Positions 32,333 to 43,914 are shown, counted from the first letter of the stretch. The stretch: 64,000 bases of DNA from Lasiodiplodia sp. COLG20 (GCA_009801085.1 VNWV01000005.1:2790001-2854000); one strand, 5' to 3'. Made by a program: numbers and translations. The notes: a model not told the origin generated them from the sequence alone.

Positions 32333-33620
32333 TTAAATGCTTAGAGCTAAGACATATTCCCGCAGCAAAGTGATACCCAATCCCAAGCCCTCGTCGTCCT
32401 CGATGGTGACGAGAGGATCTTTATAAATTAAGACCGGGTTGTTGAGAAGATTCAGAAAAGAGTTCTGTACACGCTTATGAAGCAGATGTAAAGTAACTTC
32501 CTTAATGCCATCAGGCGGCTTGCACTTGTCTTTGCGTAGCAAAGTAAGTGCGCTGGGCAAGGATTGGTCGGCGGGAATTCCGGACGGAGGTTTAACCTCT
32601 AGTATAATTTAGCGCACTGGGAACTCGGTTGCGCGTAAAGGCTACTTTATAGCCTTCTTTATGGTTTTCTCCACAGTCTTTTTCACAGTCTTCTCCAGAG
32701 CCGTCTTGATAGCCTGTTTTATGGTCTTCTTCATAGCCGACTTCATGGTCTTCTTCATGGCCTTTTTCATTACTTTCTCCACGACCTCTCCCATGGCCTT
32801 CTCCATGGCCTTGACTATGATATTTTTCATAGAATTCTCCACGGCAGTCTCTATGTTCTAGGTCATGGCATTCTCCATGAACTCAATCAATCGTTGGAAA
32901 ACCGGATGATGCTCGTCCAGGTGGTCGTCAATGGTATCTTTCAGATGCGTTTTGACTGATTCGCCAATCAAATCGTTCGTAGCCTGGGTGATTCGTGCAG
33001 TGATTGTGTCAATAGCGGCATTATCAGTAAGTTTAGTCGAGGCATCCGTTAAGCTATTGACCATTCCGGTCGCGCTGCTGGTGGCTTTAGTAAGTACGGA
33101 AGCCTCAACCGCGTCTTGTGTAGTACTTTCAGCTTGAGGTTGCTGTTCGTCGGATTTGCTTGTCCGTGCCCTTTTATTCGAATCTGTACGGACCGGAATG
33201 CTACCATCTGCGGTCCTCTTCTTTGTGATCTTCTTTGCGGTCTTCTTTGCGAGGTCTCGCTTTGAAGCTTCGTAGTGATTTTTTTTTCTCGCGCAAAACC
33301 TGCTCGATGATATAGCGCAGCTGGTCCTCCGTCAGGCCATGCTCACTTCCAAAGTCCTTTGCCCAGCCTTTAATCACTTGTGATCCTATCTCTCGCAGGA
33401 TTTCTCTGTTGGCAATTTTTCTGAAGTTTACGGTGCCGTTGTCGAAATTCCAAGCCGCTGACTGATATTTGCTCAGAAGGTGTTGTTTGAACAGGAGAAC
33501 TTTGATCGCGTTCCAAGAAAACAACTTTCGCAAAGTTTCGTCAGCGATTCGATCCATGTCGAGAATCGATTCGATAAGTGCCTTGTTCTTGTGTGGTGGA
33601 GCCATCGTGCTTTGCGACAT
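32333..33620 (-). pseudogene. Decayed gene with lysine-rich four-residue repeats
   Basis: I do not recognise the family. The first frame (33620 down to 33201; MSQSTMAPPHKNK..., about 139 aa) is helical with KGWAKDFGSEHGLTEDQL. At a run of nine A residues on the coding strand (33279-33287) the frame is lost. Removing one A would continue into a frame that reads AKKTAKKITKKRTADGS, then on through MVNSLTDASTKLTDN to RLIEFMENAM. A TAG (32858-32860) interrupts that frame, after which it continues as about a dozen four-residue units such as KKAM KKTM KSAM KKTI KQAI. Two more stops follow, then an intact stretch ending LLREYVLALSI. Either this is a pseudogene or it has introns I cannot place. No start after the shift looks real. 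Confidence 0.6.
32645..32857 (-). repeat. Degenerate 12-bp repeat encoding a Lys-rich helix
   Basis: Units of 12 bp on the minus strand, close to atgaagaagacc, encode K-K-(T/A)-(M/I/V). Regular hydrophobic residues every fourth position suggest an amphipathic basic helix if translated. The array lies within the decayed gene above. Confidence 0.75.
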
Positions 33621-34312
33621 CAGTCGCACTCGCAGCGTCGGTCTCGCCCGCGCAAATGTTGTGAAGTGGGTTGAAGTTGGCGAAGTGGGTTGAAGTTGAC
33701 GAAGTGGGTTGAAGTTGACGAAGTGGTTGAAGTGAGGGTGGAAGTATAGATAGAGAAGGCCGGAGGCTTGCTAAGCTCGTGCTGCCGGGGTTATGCCAAA
33801 ATATAGCACGGGCTATGGCTACCAGCAGCTGGATGACATGTGAGAGCGGAGAGTGCAGAGCACTGCAAAGGTCAGTCGCTGGCTCAGACACAGTTTCGAG
33901 GACCGGCAAGGTCGGGGAGTGCAGAGCAACTAGAAGGTCCTTTCACAGGGCCACCTAACTTGCTATCAACCCATGTCTTGTCATAGTGTGTTTTGCTCGT
34001 TCTAAACATAAGCATATGGGTCAATGGCGATCACGCGAGGAACCACGCCGCATGGAGTTCGGGTGGATACCTTTCTAATTATAAACTGCTGCGTGTATTG
34101 CAGCTTAAACAAACATATCCGGGAATCTAGGAAACGCTAATGACATGCGTGAATCTCAGTCCAGCCGTCTCGCACGATCTTAACCTTCTCAAGTCCCGAC
34201 TCCCCAACGCAACCACCAATGCAATCTCGCTGAAGAATGAAAGTGCAATGAATAGTACAACAGAATTGAGACATTTTGACAATTTCAAACATTAGAGACA
34301 ACTGGCACCGTG
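33621..34312. other. Intergenic region with a second 19-bp tandem array
   Basis: 0.7 kb upstream of the decayed gene and downstream of the promethin-like gene. It holds the tandem array at 33663-33734. No gene recognised. Confidence 0.5.
33663..33734. repeat. 19-bp tandem repeat, three full copies plus a partial one
   Basis: Units gaagtgggttgaagttgac at 33663-33681 (one difference), 33682-33700 and 33701-33719, then a 15-bp shortened unit to 33734. It sits just upstream of the decayed gene. The unit is unrelated in sequence to the array at 31604. Confidence 0.9.
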
Positions 34313-35142
34313 TCAAGTCAGGCCAGTGGCACCTCCAATGGCACCATTGGCAGCTCCAGCAGCACCAGTGGCAGTGCCAGGAGCGTTGGTAGCTGTGCCG
34401 GTAGTGTTTCCGACTCTCTTCTTGACGCCATCGGCGTTGGCAGTCTGCTCGACTTGGTCCTTAGCGTTTCCGACGTCGGCGGCTTGATTGATTTTCCTGG
34501 GCTGGCGCTTCTCCTTGGGTGAGCCGTTGGCGTTCTTTTCGCCGTCGTCTTCCTTTTTGTTGGCTTCGTTCTTGTAGGCCTGGCTCCGGGTATCGTTCAT
34601 CAAGAAGTCAAGCCTGCCGCCAGTCAGGCTGTTCAGCTTATCGCCGATAGCAGCACCCTTTGGAGCAGGCGAATCTCCTCCCTCGTTGAACCACTTCATG
34701 ATGTAGTAGCCGCCGAGACCCCACAAGAACAGGAAGGAAGCACCCATGGTGGTGAGGAAAATGGTAGGCAACATGACCAAGAGGGCGACGCCAACCATGA
34801 AGGCGGTAAAAAGAAGGGCAACGAGGAGGGCGACAAGCAGGGCGGCGACCAGGGAGAAGACGAAAACGGTAAGAGTGAAAACGGCGAACATAACGAGCGG
34901 CAGGCCGGTCAGGGCGAAATTCGTAAGGAGGAATGCCTTTGGGCGAGGTTATCAGCACCGCGCTTGAACATGCTGAAAGCGACAAGACATACAGAGAGCT
35001 TGGGATTATTGACGGCAAATGCCTGCAGCTTAGCGAAGAGCTCCGCTCGCTTCTCGGGCGGAAAGACGCCATCGAGGACATTCTGGGCCTTTCCCTGCAC
35101 AGTGCCGGCGAGGTTTTGGATGGTGGTTAAAATTGCGGCCAT
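34313..35142 (-). CDS. Promethin/LDAF1-like lipid-droplet membrane protein
   Basis: Exons 34993..35142 and 34313..34936 on the minus strand, 257 aa. The N-terminus (AAILTTIQNLAGTVQGKAQ, then PPEKRAELFAKLQAFAVNNP) is amphipathic. Next comes one very long hydrophobic region of about 80 residues with four helix-length segments and LWGLGGYYIMKWFNEG at its end. The tail is polar and rich in Lys, Asn, Ala, Gly and Thr, with repeated GTATGAAGAANGA-type runs. This layout is that of promethin-domain proteins (LDAF1, yeast Ldo proteins), which partner seipin at ER-lipid-droplet contacts. The role here is inferred from architecture. The 56-bp intron is phase 0. An upstream in-frame ATG at 35169 could add nine residues. 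Confidence 0.72.
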
Positions 35143-35532
35143 CGTGCTCGCAGGATGTAGTCCGGGCAAGGGAGAGGCAGGGGATGAGCAGACAAAGGGA
35201 AGACGAAGGATGGGTTAGTGACGGAAGCAGCAGGAGGAAGGAGCGACGCGGATTGATATCCGGGAACCAGCCCAGCAGCTAACATGGATTGCGTGGGCTG
35301 TGTGGCAAGTGACCAGGTGCAGCCAAACAAGATCTGTAGTTGCACGCCAATGCGAGTAGCGCACGCGTTGCGTCACTAATCGCGCGTCGAATGGAAATCA
35401 CCACCGCCCGGGCGGTGAGGCGCTGTGGCCGTGCACTGCCGCTCTTGGCGCCAAAAAGTGCCCAGCGCCGCCGGCCAAAAAAAAGTTACCGCCTGCGACC
35501 AACACCACCGCCAACCACGCCCGCCCGCCGCC
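35143..35532. promoter_or_regulatory. Divergent promoter region, promethin-like / RPA49
   Basis: 390 bp between diverging starts. GC-rich near RPA49 with an A8 run shortly before its leader. No specific site assigned. Confidence 0.5.
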
Positions 35533-37018
35533 ATGCCCGACCTCAGCGAGAAGAAGCGCAAGCGCAATGCCGACAAGAACGACCGCCCCAGCAAGAAGGT
35601 CCAGATTGACCAGCCCACGCGCCCGATGAAGCTCTCCGTCCTCGACGACAACGACCAGCTCGGCCCCGTCGTTGGTATGCCTCTTCGATCTGCTCTCACC
35701 CCTCCGCCGAGCTGACGCCACCACAGCTGCTACTCCCGGTCTATCTTTCCCCTCCGAGCTCACCCTCAAACCATACAAGAAGGACATTGAGAAGCGCCGC
35801 TACGAGCTCCTCCTGCAATCCTCCGACCACCCCAAGCTCGATTTCACCGCGCGCCAGGAGGAGGATGGCACTGCCGACTGTCTGCTCAAGGATTATGTCG
35901 GCGTCTACGATCCCGAGACCGGTTCGCTTCAGATCATGGAGGCCCAGAAGCTGGTGCTGCGGAGCACTCTGAGAAGCGAGGCCGAGGAAATGCGCGTTCA
36001 AAGGGAAGCCGCTGCCAGCCGGGAGCGTCAGACCAATTTCGCTCTTCGCCAGCAATTGGGCAAGGAGTTTGGTACCAAGAAGGCCAAGAAGGCTCTGTCT
36101 TCCATCACCGAGAACGCCATCAACCCAACAGCTGGTGCTGCCGAGGGCAACATTACCGATGCTGTCGCCAAGGCCGTCCTGGAGTCCGTGACCGAGGCTA
36201 CTGCCGACGCCCCCAGCCGCGAAGCCTTGCAACAGGCTGTTGACGAGAACAAGCCTCGACCGAAGGCCAACCTGGAGGCTGCGACCCCTGCCGAAGTCTA
36301 TCCGCCCGAAGTCCTCATTGGTGGAGATAGCATGCGCCTGATCGAAGTCAAGAGCTGGCTCGAAACCGCTGAGAAGAATGAGGATATCAGGACCCCGAGC
36401 TTGTTCGTTGCCAAGAGACTGCAGAAAACTCTGTCGTCAAAGAACGTCAAGAAACTTAAGGTGTTGAAATACATGCTGCTTCTGATCGACTTCCTGGCCG
36501 CCTTGAAGCCCGCACGGAACGGCGCCAAGAAACTCCCCCAGAGGGCCGATTTGGAGAAGAAGACGGGAACAAGCGGCGCACTTCTGGATGGAGTCAGGAG
36601 AAAGTTTGCTGACGGAAAGTACGTGATTCCACCATTGTCCGTTGCGAAATCCAGGATACTAACACAAGTTACAGCGAAATGACGAAGTGGCACGTTGACT
36701 ACCTGATCACGCACATCGCGGCGCTATCTCTTTACATCGATGATTTTGTCGTCGATACGTTCGACCTGCGGGAAGACCTTAGGCTTGACAACAAACAGTA
36801 AGACCGAAACTTGGAAACTATGCGCGCGCTTCACTCACCATTCTTTTAGGATTGGCCAATACTATCACGAACTTGGCTGCAAGGTAACAAATCCCACGGA
36901 GAAGGAACGCGAGGCAGGGAAGTACACCAAGGCCGAGGCTGTCAACCACAAGACGGCCAAGCTGAAGATTCCTCTGGACTTCCCCAAGCAGAGGGCCCTC
37001 CCCTCACGCAGGAGGTAA
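35533..37018 (+). CDS. rpa49: RNA polymerase I subunit A49
   Basis: Exons 35533..35674, 35727..36618, 36675..36797 and 36850..37018, 441 aa. The N-terminus is basic (KKRKRNADKND) and precedes the dimerisation region. The middle has KDYVGVYDPETGSLQIMEAQ and the EVYPPEVLIGG linker typical of A49. The tandem winged-helix C-terminus includes KVLKYMLLLIDFLAAL, TKWHVDYLITHIAALSLYID and a last exon ending in a Lys/Arg-rich tail. A49 pairs with A34.5 to stimulate elongation and initiation of rRNA synthesis in the nucleolus. The three introns (52, 56 and 52 bp) all splice in frame, including AA|C making the conserved ADGNEMTKW. Length fits the family. Confidence 0.92.
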
Positions 37019-37600
37019 TTCGTACTTTATTTGTCTGTATGCGATTGAAATTCATAGCTGTGAGCGAATTGGGAGGTTACGGCGTTTGTAAACAGTGAGT
37101 AGGCTTCCTCCTGTAGGGGCGAGCATCATCCGGGAGGAAAGTGCACTTTACCGAAAAAGGCAATTTCTGGGATACCCGGGACTTGGCGTTCTGGTCAAAA
37201 ATTGTTGGGTCTGTACCGCGCTTTCCCTCCTCCGACTGGGCATGTGGTGATCTCCATCCGTCTTGTTGATCCCTCTGCGACTCATCCTTACAAGCACAGC
37301 CATTCCATCGACACCTATCGCCGCGCCATACACTGGCCGGCAACCCGCTTGAGCATCATTCTCACCTAACTAATTACACCTACCACTTGCATGTGTATTT
37401 TCCTTTACAAGCCAAGCGTTGACCAAAAGATTTCCTGCTCCGCCCTCTCTCTGGGGCGAAGTACCAAGACCGCAACGCCAGCCAAGTCTCTCCCGCCATC
37501 ACGGCAGTTGCCTACGGAGCAGCCACAAGTTTCAGCCTCATCGCTCTCGAACAAGAAGACGGGTCGAGCGACTACTACGGCTCTTTCCTGCAAATCAGAC
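37019..37600. other. Intergenic region and leader of the small unknown gene
   Basis: 0.58 kb. The frame of the next gene is open upstream to 37,391, but the first 70 residues look like leader sequence. No repeat or RNA seen. Confidence 0.45.
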
Positions 37601-38213
37601 ATGTCGCAGACTCCCTCAATTGCCATCTCAGCACCGCCGCCCTCGTATGCATCTCAGAAGAGTTGGTCTTCACGTCTCTCTTTTCGCCGCAAAAGCAAAT
37701 CCAATGGAGCGCCTAGTGGGCCCACAACGGCCCCTTCTATCACGCCATCCGAGAGCCGTTCGCATGATCCGTATGCTCCGAAAACTCGGTCCTGTTTTCG
37801 GGTTTTCTGCGAGGAACTCTTTTGGTATATTCCCCGGAAGAAAGCACGCAAAGGATCCGTGGGGCAGTATCCACCCGTAGACGCCGTGTCGTGCGACCCG
37901 CACAGAGTGTATCGCACAAAATTTGGAACTTCGCGCAAGGAGCATGACTACCGAGTAGTATGTCTATGTCCATTGGTCACTGTTGCACCAGTCTCTTCCT
38001 CCTTTCACCACGGAGATCACACTGTATTGACTGACAATGAAGGGCAAAGGACGGATGGAGGCCACTGAGCGCGGCAATCTCAAGGACTGGGAGATACAGG
38101 TTGCCAACGAGGAACGGAAATTCCAGGAAGTGCTCCAACATCGAGGAGAGAAAAGACGCGCGAGGGATTCATGCCGGCCGACGCAGCCCAACGATCATTC
38201 AGGCGCAAGATAA
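37601..38213 (+). CDS. Small unknown fungal protein
   Basis: Exons 37601..37957 and 38043..38213, 175 aa. I do not recognise a named family. The first exon has a Ser/Pro-rich basic start (SAPPPSYASQKSWSSRLSFR), a Cys/aromatic patch SCFRVFCEELFWYIPRKKA, and then DAVSCDPHRVYRTKFGTSRK. The 85-bp intron (gtatgt..gaag) joins DYRV to GKGRMEATERGNLKDWEIQ, a charged helical tail that continues ANEERKFQEVLQ. The joined frame without stops and the composition change at the junction support splicing. The ATG chosen follows a pyrimidine-rich leader. An earlier in-frame ATG at 37391 would add 70 low-complexity residues. Confidence 0.6.
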
Positions 38214-39511
38214 GCGCATCCATACAATTCTGTCCATCCTGAGCCATCGAATGCTCCTACCCGCCGTACTGCCGCCGAGCGCGTCACTCGCCAGCCCGGA
38301 GCGATTTGAACCAGCTTTCCACAGGCCGGTGATACCATTCTCTCTAGCCCTGCCATCACCAATCCCATGCCCTCCTTAGCCGATCGTGAACTGGTATATT
38401 CGTATGGATGCTGGAAAAGAGCAGAAACGCCAATTAGAACACCTTTCTGGCGGCACCTGACTTGACAGCATTACCAACCCGGCATGCCCACCCACTAAAC
38501 ATCCTCCCCTTGACGAAGAATACATGGCAGTGCCTGGAGCGTCTTTTCTCCGCGCATCGAAGTCCCGTAAACAGAGCCTTAGGCGGCAGCGACAGCAGAA
38601 ACTCCTCAACTAACTGGCGGACATAGCGGAAGACAAGAGGAACATGAAGGAGTTGAACGGAAGCGACTCGGTGGGATACAAGGAGCTAGTGAGCGCGCTT
38701 GTGGACCGCAAATGGAGGGAAGGGTGGGTGAGGCCGGTGAGGAAAGTGTTTTTATGGAAGTAGAATGAGACACGTGTGCGAAGAAGGTGATAGTGATGAG
38801 GCCGGCAATTTCTTCACGGGGCATGAAAAGTCAGGAGAACGGGTAAACGTGAAATGGCATTGCAATGAAAGCGGAAGACCTGCGGATGCGCAACAATGTA
38901 AGGACTGTGTAGGAGCTCTAGAAGTTATTCATTTCTCAACACGCTCTCCATATCAAGTGCGGCAGGGCAATTCCATCTATCGATGGTATCTTTCCTTATA
39001 ACGCTTGAACGATGAGGCGGACGGTATCGGCTGTGATCCATTATCCTTCTCACACCTGATGCTCATTAACATAGGAATAAAATCATACGTGCTCAAGGAT
39101 ATGTAATTCTTTCTCAGATCTAATTAAGTCGTAGATTCTATCCTCTACATGTTCACTGTTTTTACAAGTCTGCTGAAACGCCCGTTGATGCTAAGACGTG
39201 TACCTGCAGTCCTAGTGTTGGCCTTTTGAAGCCAACCCACTAGGTTCTGTAAGGACCCAGTGCCAACCCGTATACGCGATCCGTTTCGGAAGCGCTTGGT
39301 TAATGGTGAAACCGACCGGGTCGTGATTATATCGCGCGCTTTCCACCACGATATGCTGTGATTGGCAGCCAGGGAATTTCCGTATGCAGGATCGTCGTCT
39401 TTGTGCAGAAGCTCAAGAAAAGAGCAGCAGAGGTATCGTGCAATCCGGTACTCAAGCTCTAGCCTGAGATCCCCCCTATCCAAGACATTACTGCTTTTCC
39501 AACCCTGCTCT
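38214..39511. other. Intergenic region
   Basis: 1.3 kb, AT-richer from about 39,000 to 39,150. Open frames under 130 codons only, none recognised. Confidence 0.5.
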
Positions 39512-40600
39512 TCATACCTTTCCCTCCTGCACATCCCACAGCTTCCTAATCACCTCATCCGCACACCCCTCCACCTGTGACCTCTCCTGCGGCGTCATTT
39601 TCCTCAAGACATACTTCGCCACGACATCCGGCTCCCTGCTCTCGGGGCGGCCGATGCCCACACCAATCCTCACATACGGCATGTTCGGAAGCTGTGCCGC
39701 AATGCTCTTCAGCCCGTTGTGCCCCCTCGCGCTGCCGCCCCTCCTCACCACGACCTTCCCCAACGGCTTCTCCAGCTCATCATGCACGACGACCAACTCT
39801 CCATCCTTATTCTCCTTCTTCCACCTGCCCCACGCCTGCCCCAGCGCCTTGCCGCTCACGTTCATCAAGCTCGGGCTCTGCCACAGCGTCCACGCCTCCT
39901 CCCCTTCCTCCACCCCACCACCATCCTTCTTCGCACCACCACCGATGATGCCCGGCAGCCACGAGAAGTTCGCGTTCACGCCCGCCTCGGCCTGGCGGCT
40001 GACCAGCCCGTTGCCGTAGAAGCGGTCCTTCTGCCACGCCGGGAAGTGGCGCAGGTCGCGCACCGCGTCCAGCACCGTGTGGCCCGCCGAGTGCAGCGTG
40101 TGCGCGTACGTCGGCGCCGGGTTGCCGATGGACGCGATGAAGAGCGGCACGATCTTGCCCTTTGCCGCCGCCGCCGCCCGCTTCGCCGCCGCCGAGACCT
40201 TTGGTGGCGGCATTGAGGGCGGAATGTGTGTTGTTTCGGTGGTGGTAGTAGTAGTGTCGGGTACGGGTGTGGAGGAGCGGGTGGAGGAGGAGGAGGAGCC
40301 CTCTTCGGTGATCGAGGACGATGCGTCGTCGTCCTCGGCGGCGGCCGGAGGGAGTAGGTTTTTGTTGCGGCGATTTACGCCCTTCTTGCGATCGCGTTTC
40401 CGCTGCGCTGGTGTCCGTTGGCGTGTCGGTTGTGGGCTGGCTTCGGGTGTTATGGTAGTGGAGGGCAGGTCCTGTTGCGTCTGCGCTTCGGCTTCTGTCG
40501 TGTTTTCGGTGCCGGGAACTTTTTGGTGTTGCGGCGCGTCGGTGTCGGCTTTCGGCGCGCACATGTCGATCGTTTGCGTCATTTCTGGCACTTCAGCCAT
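39512..40600 (-). CDS. pth1: Peptidyl-tRNA hydrolase (Pth1 type) with a long N-terminal extension
   Basis: Intronless, 362 aa. The first ~145 residues are low complexity (Thr/Pro/Glu/Ser runs, a basic QRKRDRKKGVNRRNKN patch). The hydrolase domain starts with PLFIASIGNPAPTYAHTLH. It shows the catalytic set of the family: Asn in SIGNP, His in LHSAGH, Asp in VVHDELE and Asn in RGHNGLKS, then YVRIGVGIGRPE. It releases peptides from stalled peptidyl-tRNA; fungal versions are usually mitochondrial. The extension is not a classic presequence since it is acidic, so localisation is uncertain. An insert GGGAKKDGGGVEEGEE interrupts the domain. Confidence 0.88.
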   Translation of the reverse strand: MAEVPEMTQTIDMCAPKADTDAPQHQKVPGTENTTEAEAQTQQDLPSTTITPEASPQPTRQRTPAQRKRDRKKGVNRRNKNLLPPAAAEDDDASSSITEEGSSSSSTRSSTPVPDTTTTTTETTHIPPSMPPPKVSAAAKRAAAAAKGKIVPLFIASIGNPAPTYAHTLHSAGHTVLDAVRDLRHFPAWQKDRFYGNGLVSRQAEAGVNANFSWLPGIIGGGAKKDGGGVEEGEEAWTLWQSPSLMNVSGKALGQAWGRWKKENKDGELVVVHDELEKPLGKVVVRRGGSARGHNGLKSIAAQLPNMPYVRIGVGIGRPESREPDVVAKYVLRKMTPQERSQVEGCADEVIRKLWDVQEGKV

Positions 40601-41283
40601 TTGTCGGGTGGGAGAAGATTGGGAAAATAAAAGGTACTTGGAGCTGGACTTTCAGTCAGGAGGGCGCAGGTCGCTATTTATTGATTATACGGGCTTCGTT
40701 GGTACCCTGACGCCGCTATTACCAAGCGGCGTCACCGAAGACACACAGTCAAAAGTTGCAGTCAGAAGTTGCACCGTCAGCCTTCACCGACGACTCAGCC
40801 ACACCTCTGCACCGCCCGGTTATGATGATCAAAAAGCCCTTGCGCATAAGCTAAACGGATCTACAGAACACTACTCCAACGTCCAACCCAGTAGAGGTAT
40901 CGCATCCGTCCTTCCCAAAAGTGCCCAGGGTTATCCATAAGAGCCGCCCACGCCTGTTCCCGATGAAACGAAAACACCTTTCCGTAGAACACCGGCCTGT
41001 ATATCGACTCCCCACCGAAAACAAAAACCGATTACTAAAATCACATAATCCCAAATACCAAAGTCAAGAAAGCAAATAAAAGGCAGTGCAGAAGAAATCA
41101 AAACGTCAGCCCCCAACAGCGGCGACCATCGCCGGGGACCCATGTACAAGATTAGAGGTATGAACAGAGTACTCCTGCACCGTCCACAATGCAAGTCGTA
41201 AAGTCGGAGGCAGTCGTATACTCGTGGCTCGGCTTTTGGCTTCATGCGCGATGCGGGGGACGGATGCCACTCATGCAGACCGC
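40601..41283. other. Intergenic region, tandem minus-strand genes
   Basis: 0.68 kb between the RFX gene stop and the pth1 start. It contains the pth1 promoter and RFX 3' sequence. No element recognised. Confidence 0.5.
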
Positions 41284-43914
41284 TCAACGGACGTTCATTC
41301 CGCCATGAGTGAAGCTATTGCTCGCGTCTGCGCCGATGTAGCCTTTCGACGTGCCGATGTTGTCGTCCATCAATGACATGCCGATGCCGCTGTCATCGAG
41401 GTCTTGGTTTTCAAAGTCCATGCCGAATGACTGGAATTTGTTTTGGTTGAAGGACTCTTGAGCGTTTCGGGCATTCACTACGGCGGGCCCTGTCAGTTTA
41501 GTCCGTGGACTGGCGTGGCTATAACATACTGTCATTACCGGACTCGTCCTTGACCTGCGAACTCATGAAGCTCGTATCCACCGAAAAGTCTGCCGCGAGA
41601 CTGCTGAACCGACTCTCATCCTGACTATTGCCGCGAACAGCCCCTCCGTTTTCTGCCCTGTTTTCCATCGATCCCTCCATCGGCGACAGTTGAGACGACA
41701 TGCGCTTGCGTTCAGGCGCCCGATGCGCCAGAAATCCACCCAACGATGCGAGCCAAAGACTTAGCTCGTCAACAAACACTTTGGTGATCCACCAAGGAGA
41801 GAAGCTAGCTCCGTTCTCCACCGTAATCTCCCGGCAAGCTGCAGTACCCACGGCACTAATGCAGTGGAGGAGTGTCCGAGCATCGGCGTTAGGGAAGCGG
41901 GTGCCGAGGTTGGAGAGGAAGTTGGCCAATCGATCAATAACCGTTTCATTTGTAATAGGGGAATCGCCGTGCTGCCGTGCGGCCTGAAGCGCTGCCTCTT
42001 GGTAATGCGTGCCGTTTTCCAACCACACAGGTGTCGAAAGAGGCAATAACAGACTCCGAACATCTTGGGTGAGGATCTTGTACGTCTCCTCGTAGCCGCA
42101 GTTCGGCAACTCGCTCTCCATGACTCGCTTCGGGTTGACATAGGTGACCCAATCCATCCACATCTGATTCCGATTTTGGTCGATCATCAACAGAGCGGCA
42201 GCAGCATGGGCTGCCTGGTTTGCGCGAAGCATACGGTGAAGCAACTGTGCAAAAAGGGTCGCCGGCTCTAGCCTTGCCTCAAGAACGTGAAGTGGGTGTC
42301 CCTGGAAAGTCTTGCTGATGTGCTTATGCAGCTCCCGAGAGATGTTGTTCAGAAAGTTCAAAACGACGGGCGGCGTTACTTGCAGGGTAAGCCTTGAGAC
42401 AAAACGGATCATCTTTTGGTACATTAACCAATCACACTCTCTTATCCAGGTTGCCATGGAAGGGTGCGCCAGGAGCTTTTGAACCGGCACAGTGAGCGTG
42501 CCGTGGAACGAGGTGAACAAACGGAAGAATTGCTTCTCCTTGCAGAAGCGAATGCAATCCACAAGGGAGGTGCAATGAGTACGATACAAAGCTGTTAACG
42601 CGTTTGCGGCATCAATGTCTGTTTTAGGCGGTACATAGTCGTGAATGTTAGGGAGCTCAATAGAGTCGTTCTCTTGGAAAGATTCTTGATCCGGCGGGGG
42701 GAACTTGAGTTGCTGCTCGTACGTGGATGACGTTTGCCTCGCGCTGCCATAACCGGGAACGTAAGGTTCAGCAAACGCGCGGCCAAACGACGGCCTCCCT
42801 GTCTCCGTGGACTTCTGTTGCGGCTCGGTAGGTTGCTCTTGAGCTGGGAAGACGGCAGTGTCTGCCGGTAGCCTTGGCATGTTACTGCGCTGATTGTTAG
42901 TATGAGCTGTCACAACGTTGGGAGCGGATCGGCCACTCACTTGAAATCAATAGAAAGGTGCGTAGAGCCCTGACGGGTATGGCTAAAGTCCTGGCTATGA
43001 GCACTGCCTGCGCGCTCGACCTCATGGCCGTCGACCGGGTCATCCACAAGAGCCAGGTCGACATAGTGGTACTTGGACTCGCCGCGAACCCCCAAGCGTC
43101 TGGTGGCAATGCCGGGGAAGATGACCCTCACAAGCTTTCCGAACGAGGCAGGATTGAGCGGTTGGACACGTTCCGTTGCACAGCGGTCGGCGTATTGCGA
43201 ATAAACACGATTCCTGGGTACTGACGTCTTCGCATGCTTACATGTTTGTCTCAGCCTGCAGATTGTTAGCATACCGTGTGTAACAGTAGGATGGTCGTCT
43301 CACCATAACATTGCAAACAACTGTTTTGATTTCTCCGCACGGGAAGTACGCTCGGTGCGCAGCACCTCTTCTGCCACCTCCTTCAGCGACCTGCCGTCCG
43401 CGCGAGTGAGCATCTCCCGTAGCTCTTTGTCGTTGGTGGCACTGGCCGAGGCGCCCTTTTTCTTCTTGTCGTCGGTCTCGGCGCCGCTGGCAGCAGCAGC
43501 CGGGTTGCTGTTACCGTACTCGGAAGCTTGCTGTTGCAGATGCATGTACGGGTTCGGCGGCGGGTGGGCGTAGGTTTCCTGGGAATGCTGGGGGATCATC
43601 TGCGGCGCAGCATGCTGCTGGTACTGCAGCATCATCATGTTGTCCTGGTGGCCGAGAGAGTGGGCGGCCTGCAGCAGGCTCTGGTCGACGGGAGCATACT
43701 GCATATGCGACTGCGCTTGGTGCCCCATGTGTTGCTGAGGCTGGGCAATAGCGTGCTGGGGATACGGCTGCTGGAAGTCGTTGCTATGCTGATCCTGGGT
43801 GGTTTGGGACTGCAGGCTGGTGGTCGAAGCACGGCTGAGCGGGCGTTGACTCGCTTTAGTACTGGCCGAGGTGGTGGAGCGCGAGCGCCGGCCCTGGTTG
43901 GGCATGGTGGGCAT
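41284..43914 (-). CDS. RFX-family winged-helix transcription factor
   Basis: Exons 43304..43914, 42941..43255, 41530..42884 and 41284..41477 on the minus strand, 824 aa. The N-terminus is Gln/His/Pro-rich. The RFX DNA-binding domain spans about residues 198-280 and is split by the first intron: FAMLWLRQTC, then KTSVPRNRVYSQYADRC, NPASFGKLVRVIFPGIATRR and LGVRGESKYHYVDL. The large third exon holds the helical C-terminal region conserved in fungal RFX factors (CIRFCKEKQFFRLFTSF and following). Relatives include Crt1/Rfx1 (DNA-damage ribonucleotide reductase control) and CPCR1 of Acremonium. Targets here are unknown. Introns are 48, 56 and 52 bp; the joins rebuild conserved residues. An additional upstream exon cannot be excluded. 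Confidence 0.88.

Noticed and set aside
38230..38330. B-box-like string (minus strand ggttcaaatc) suggesting a tRNA gene
   Set aside because: No cloverleaf stems can be paired around it; no tRNA was found elsewhere by eye.
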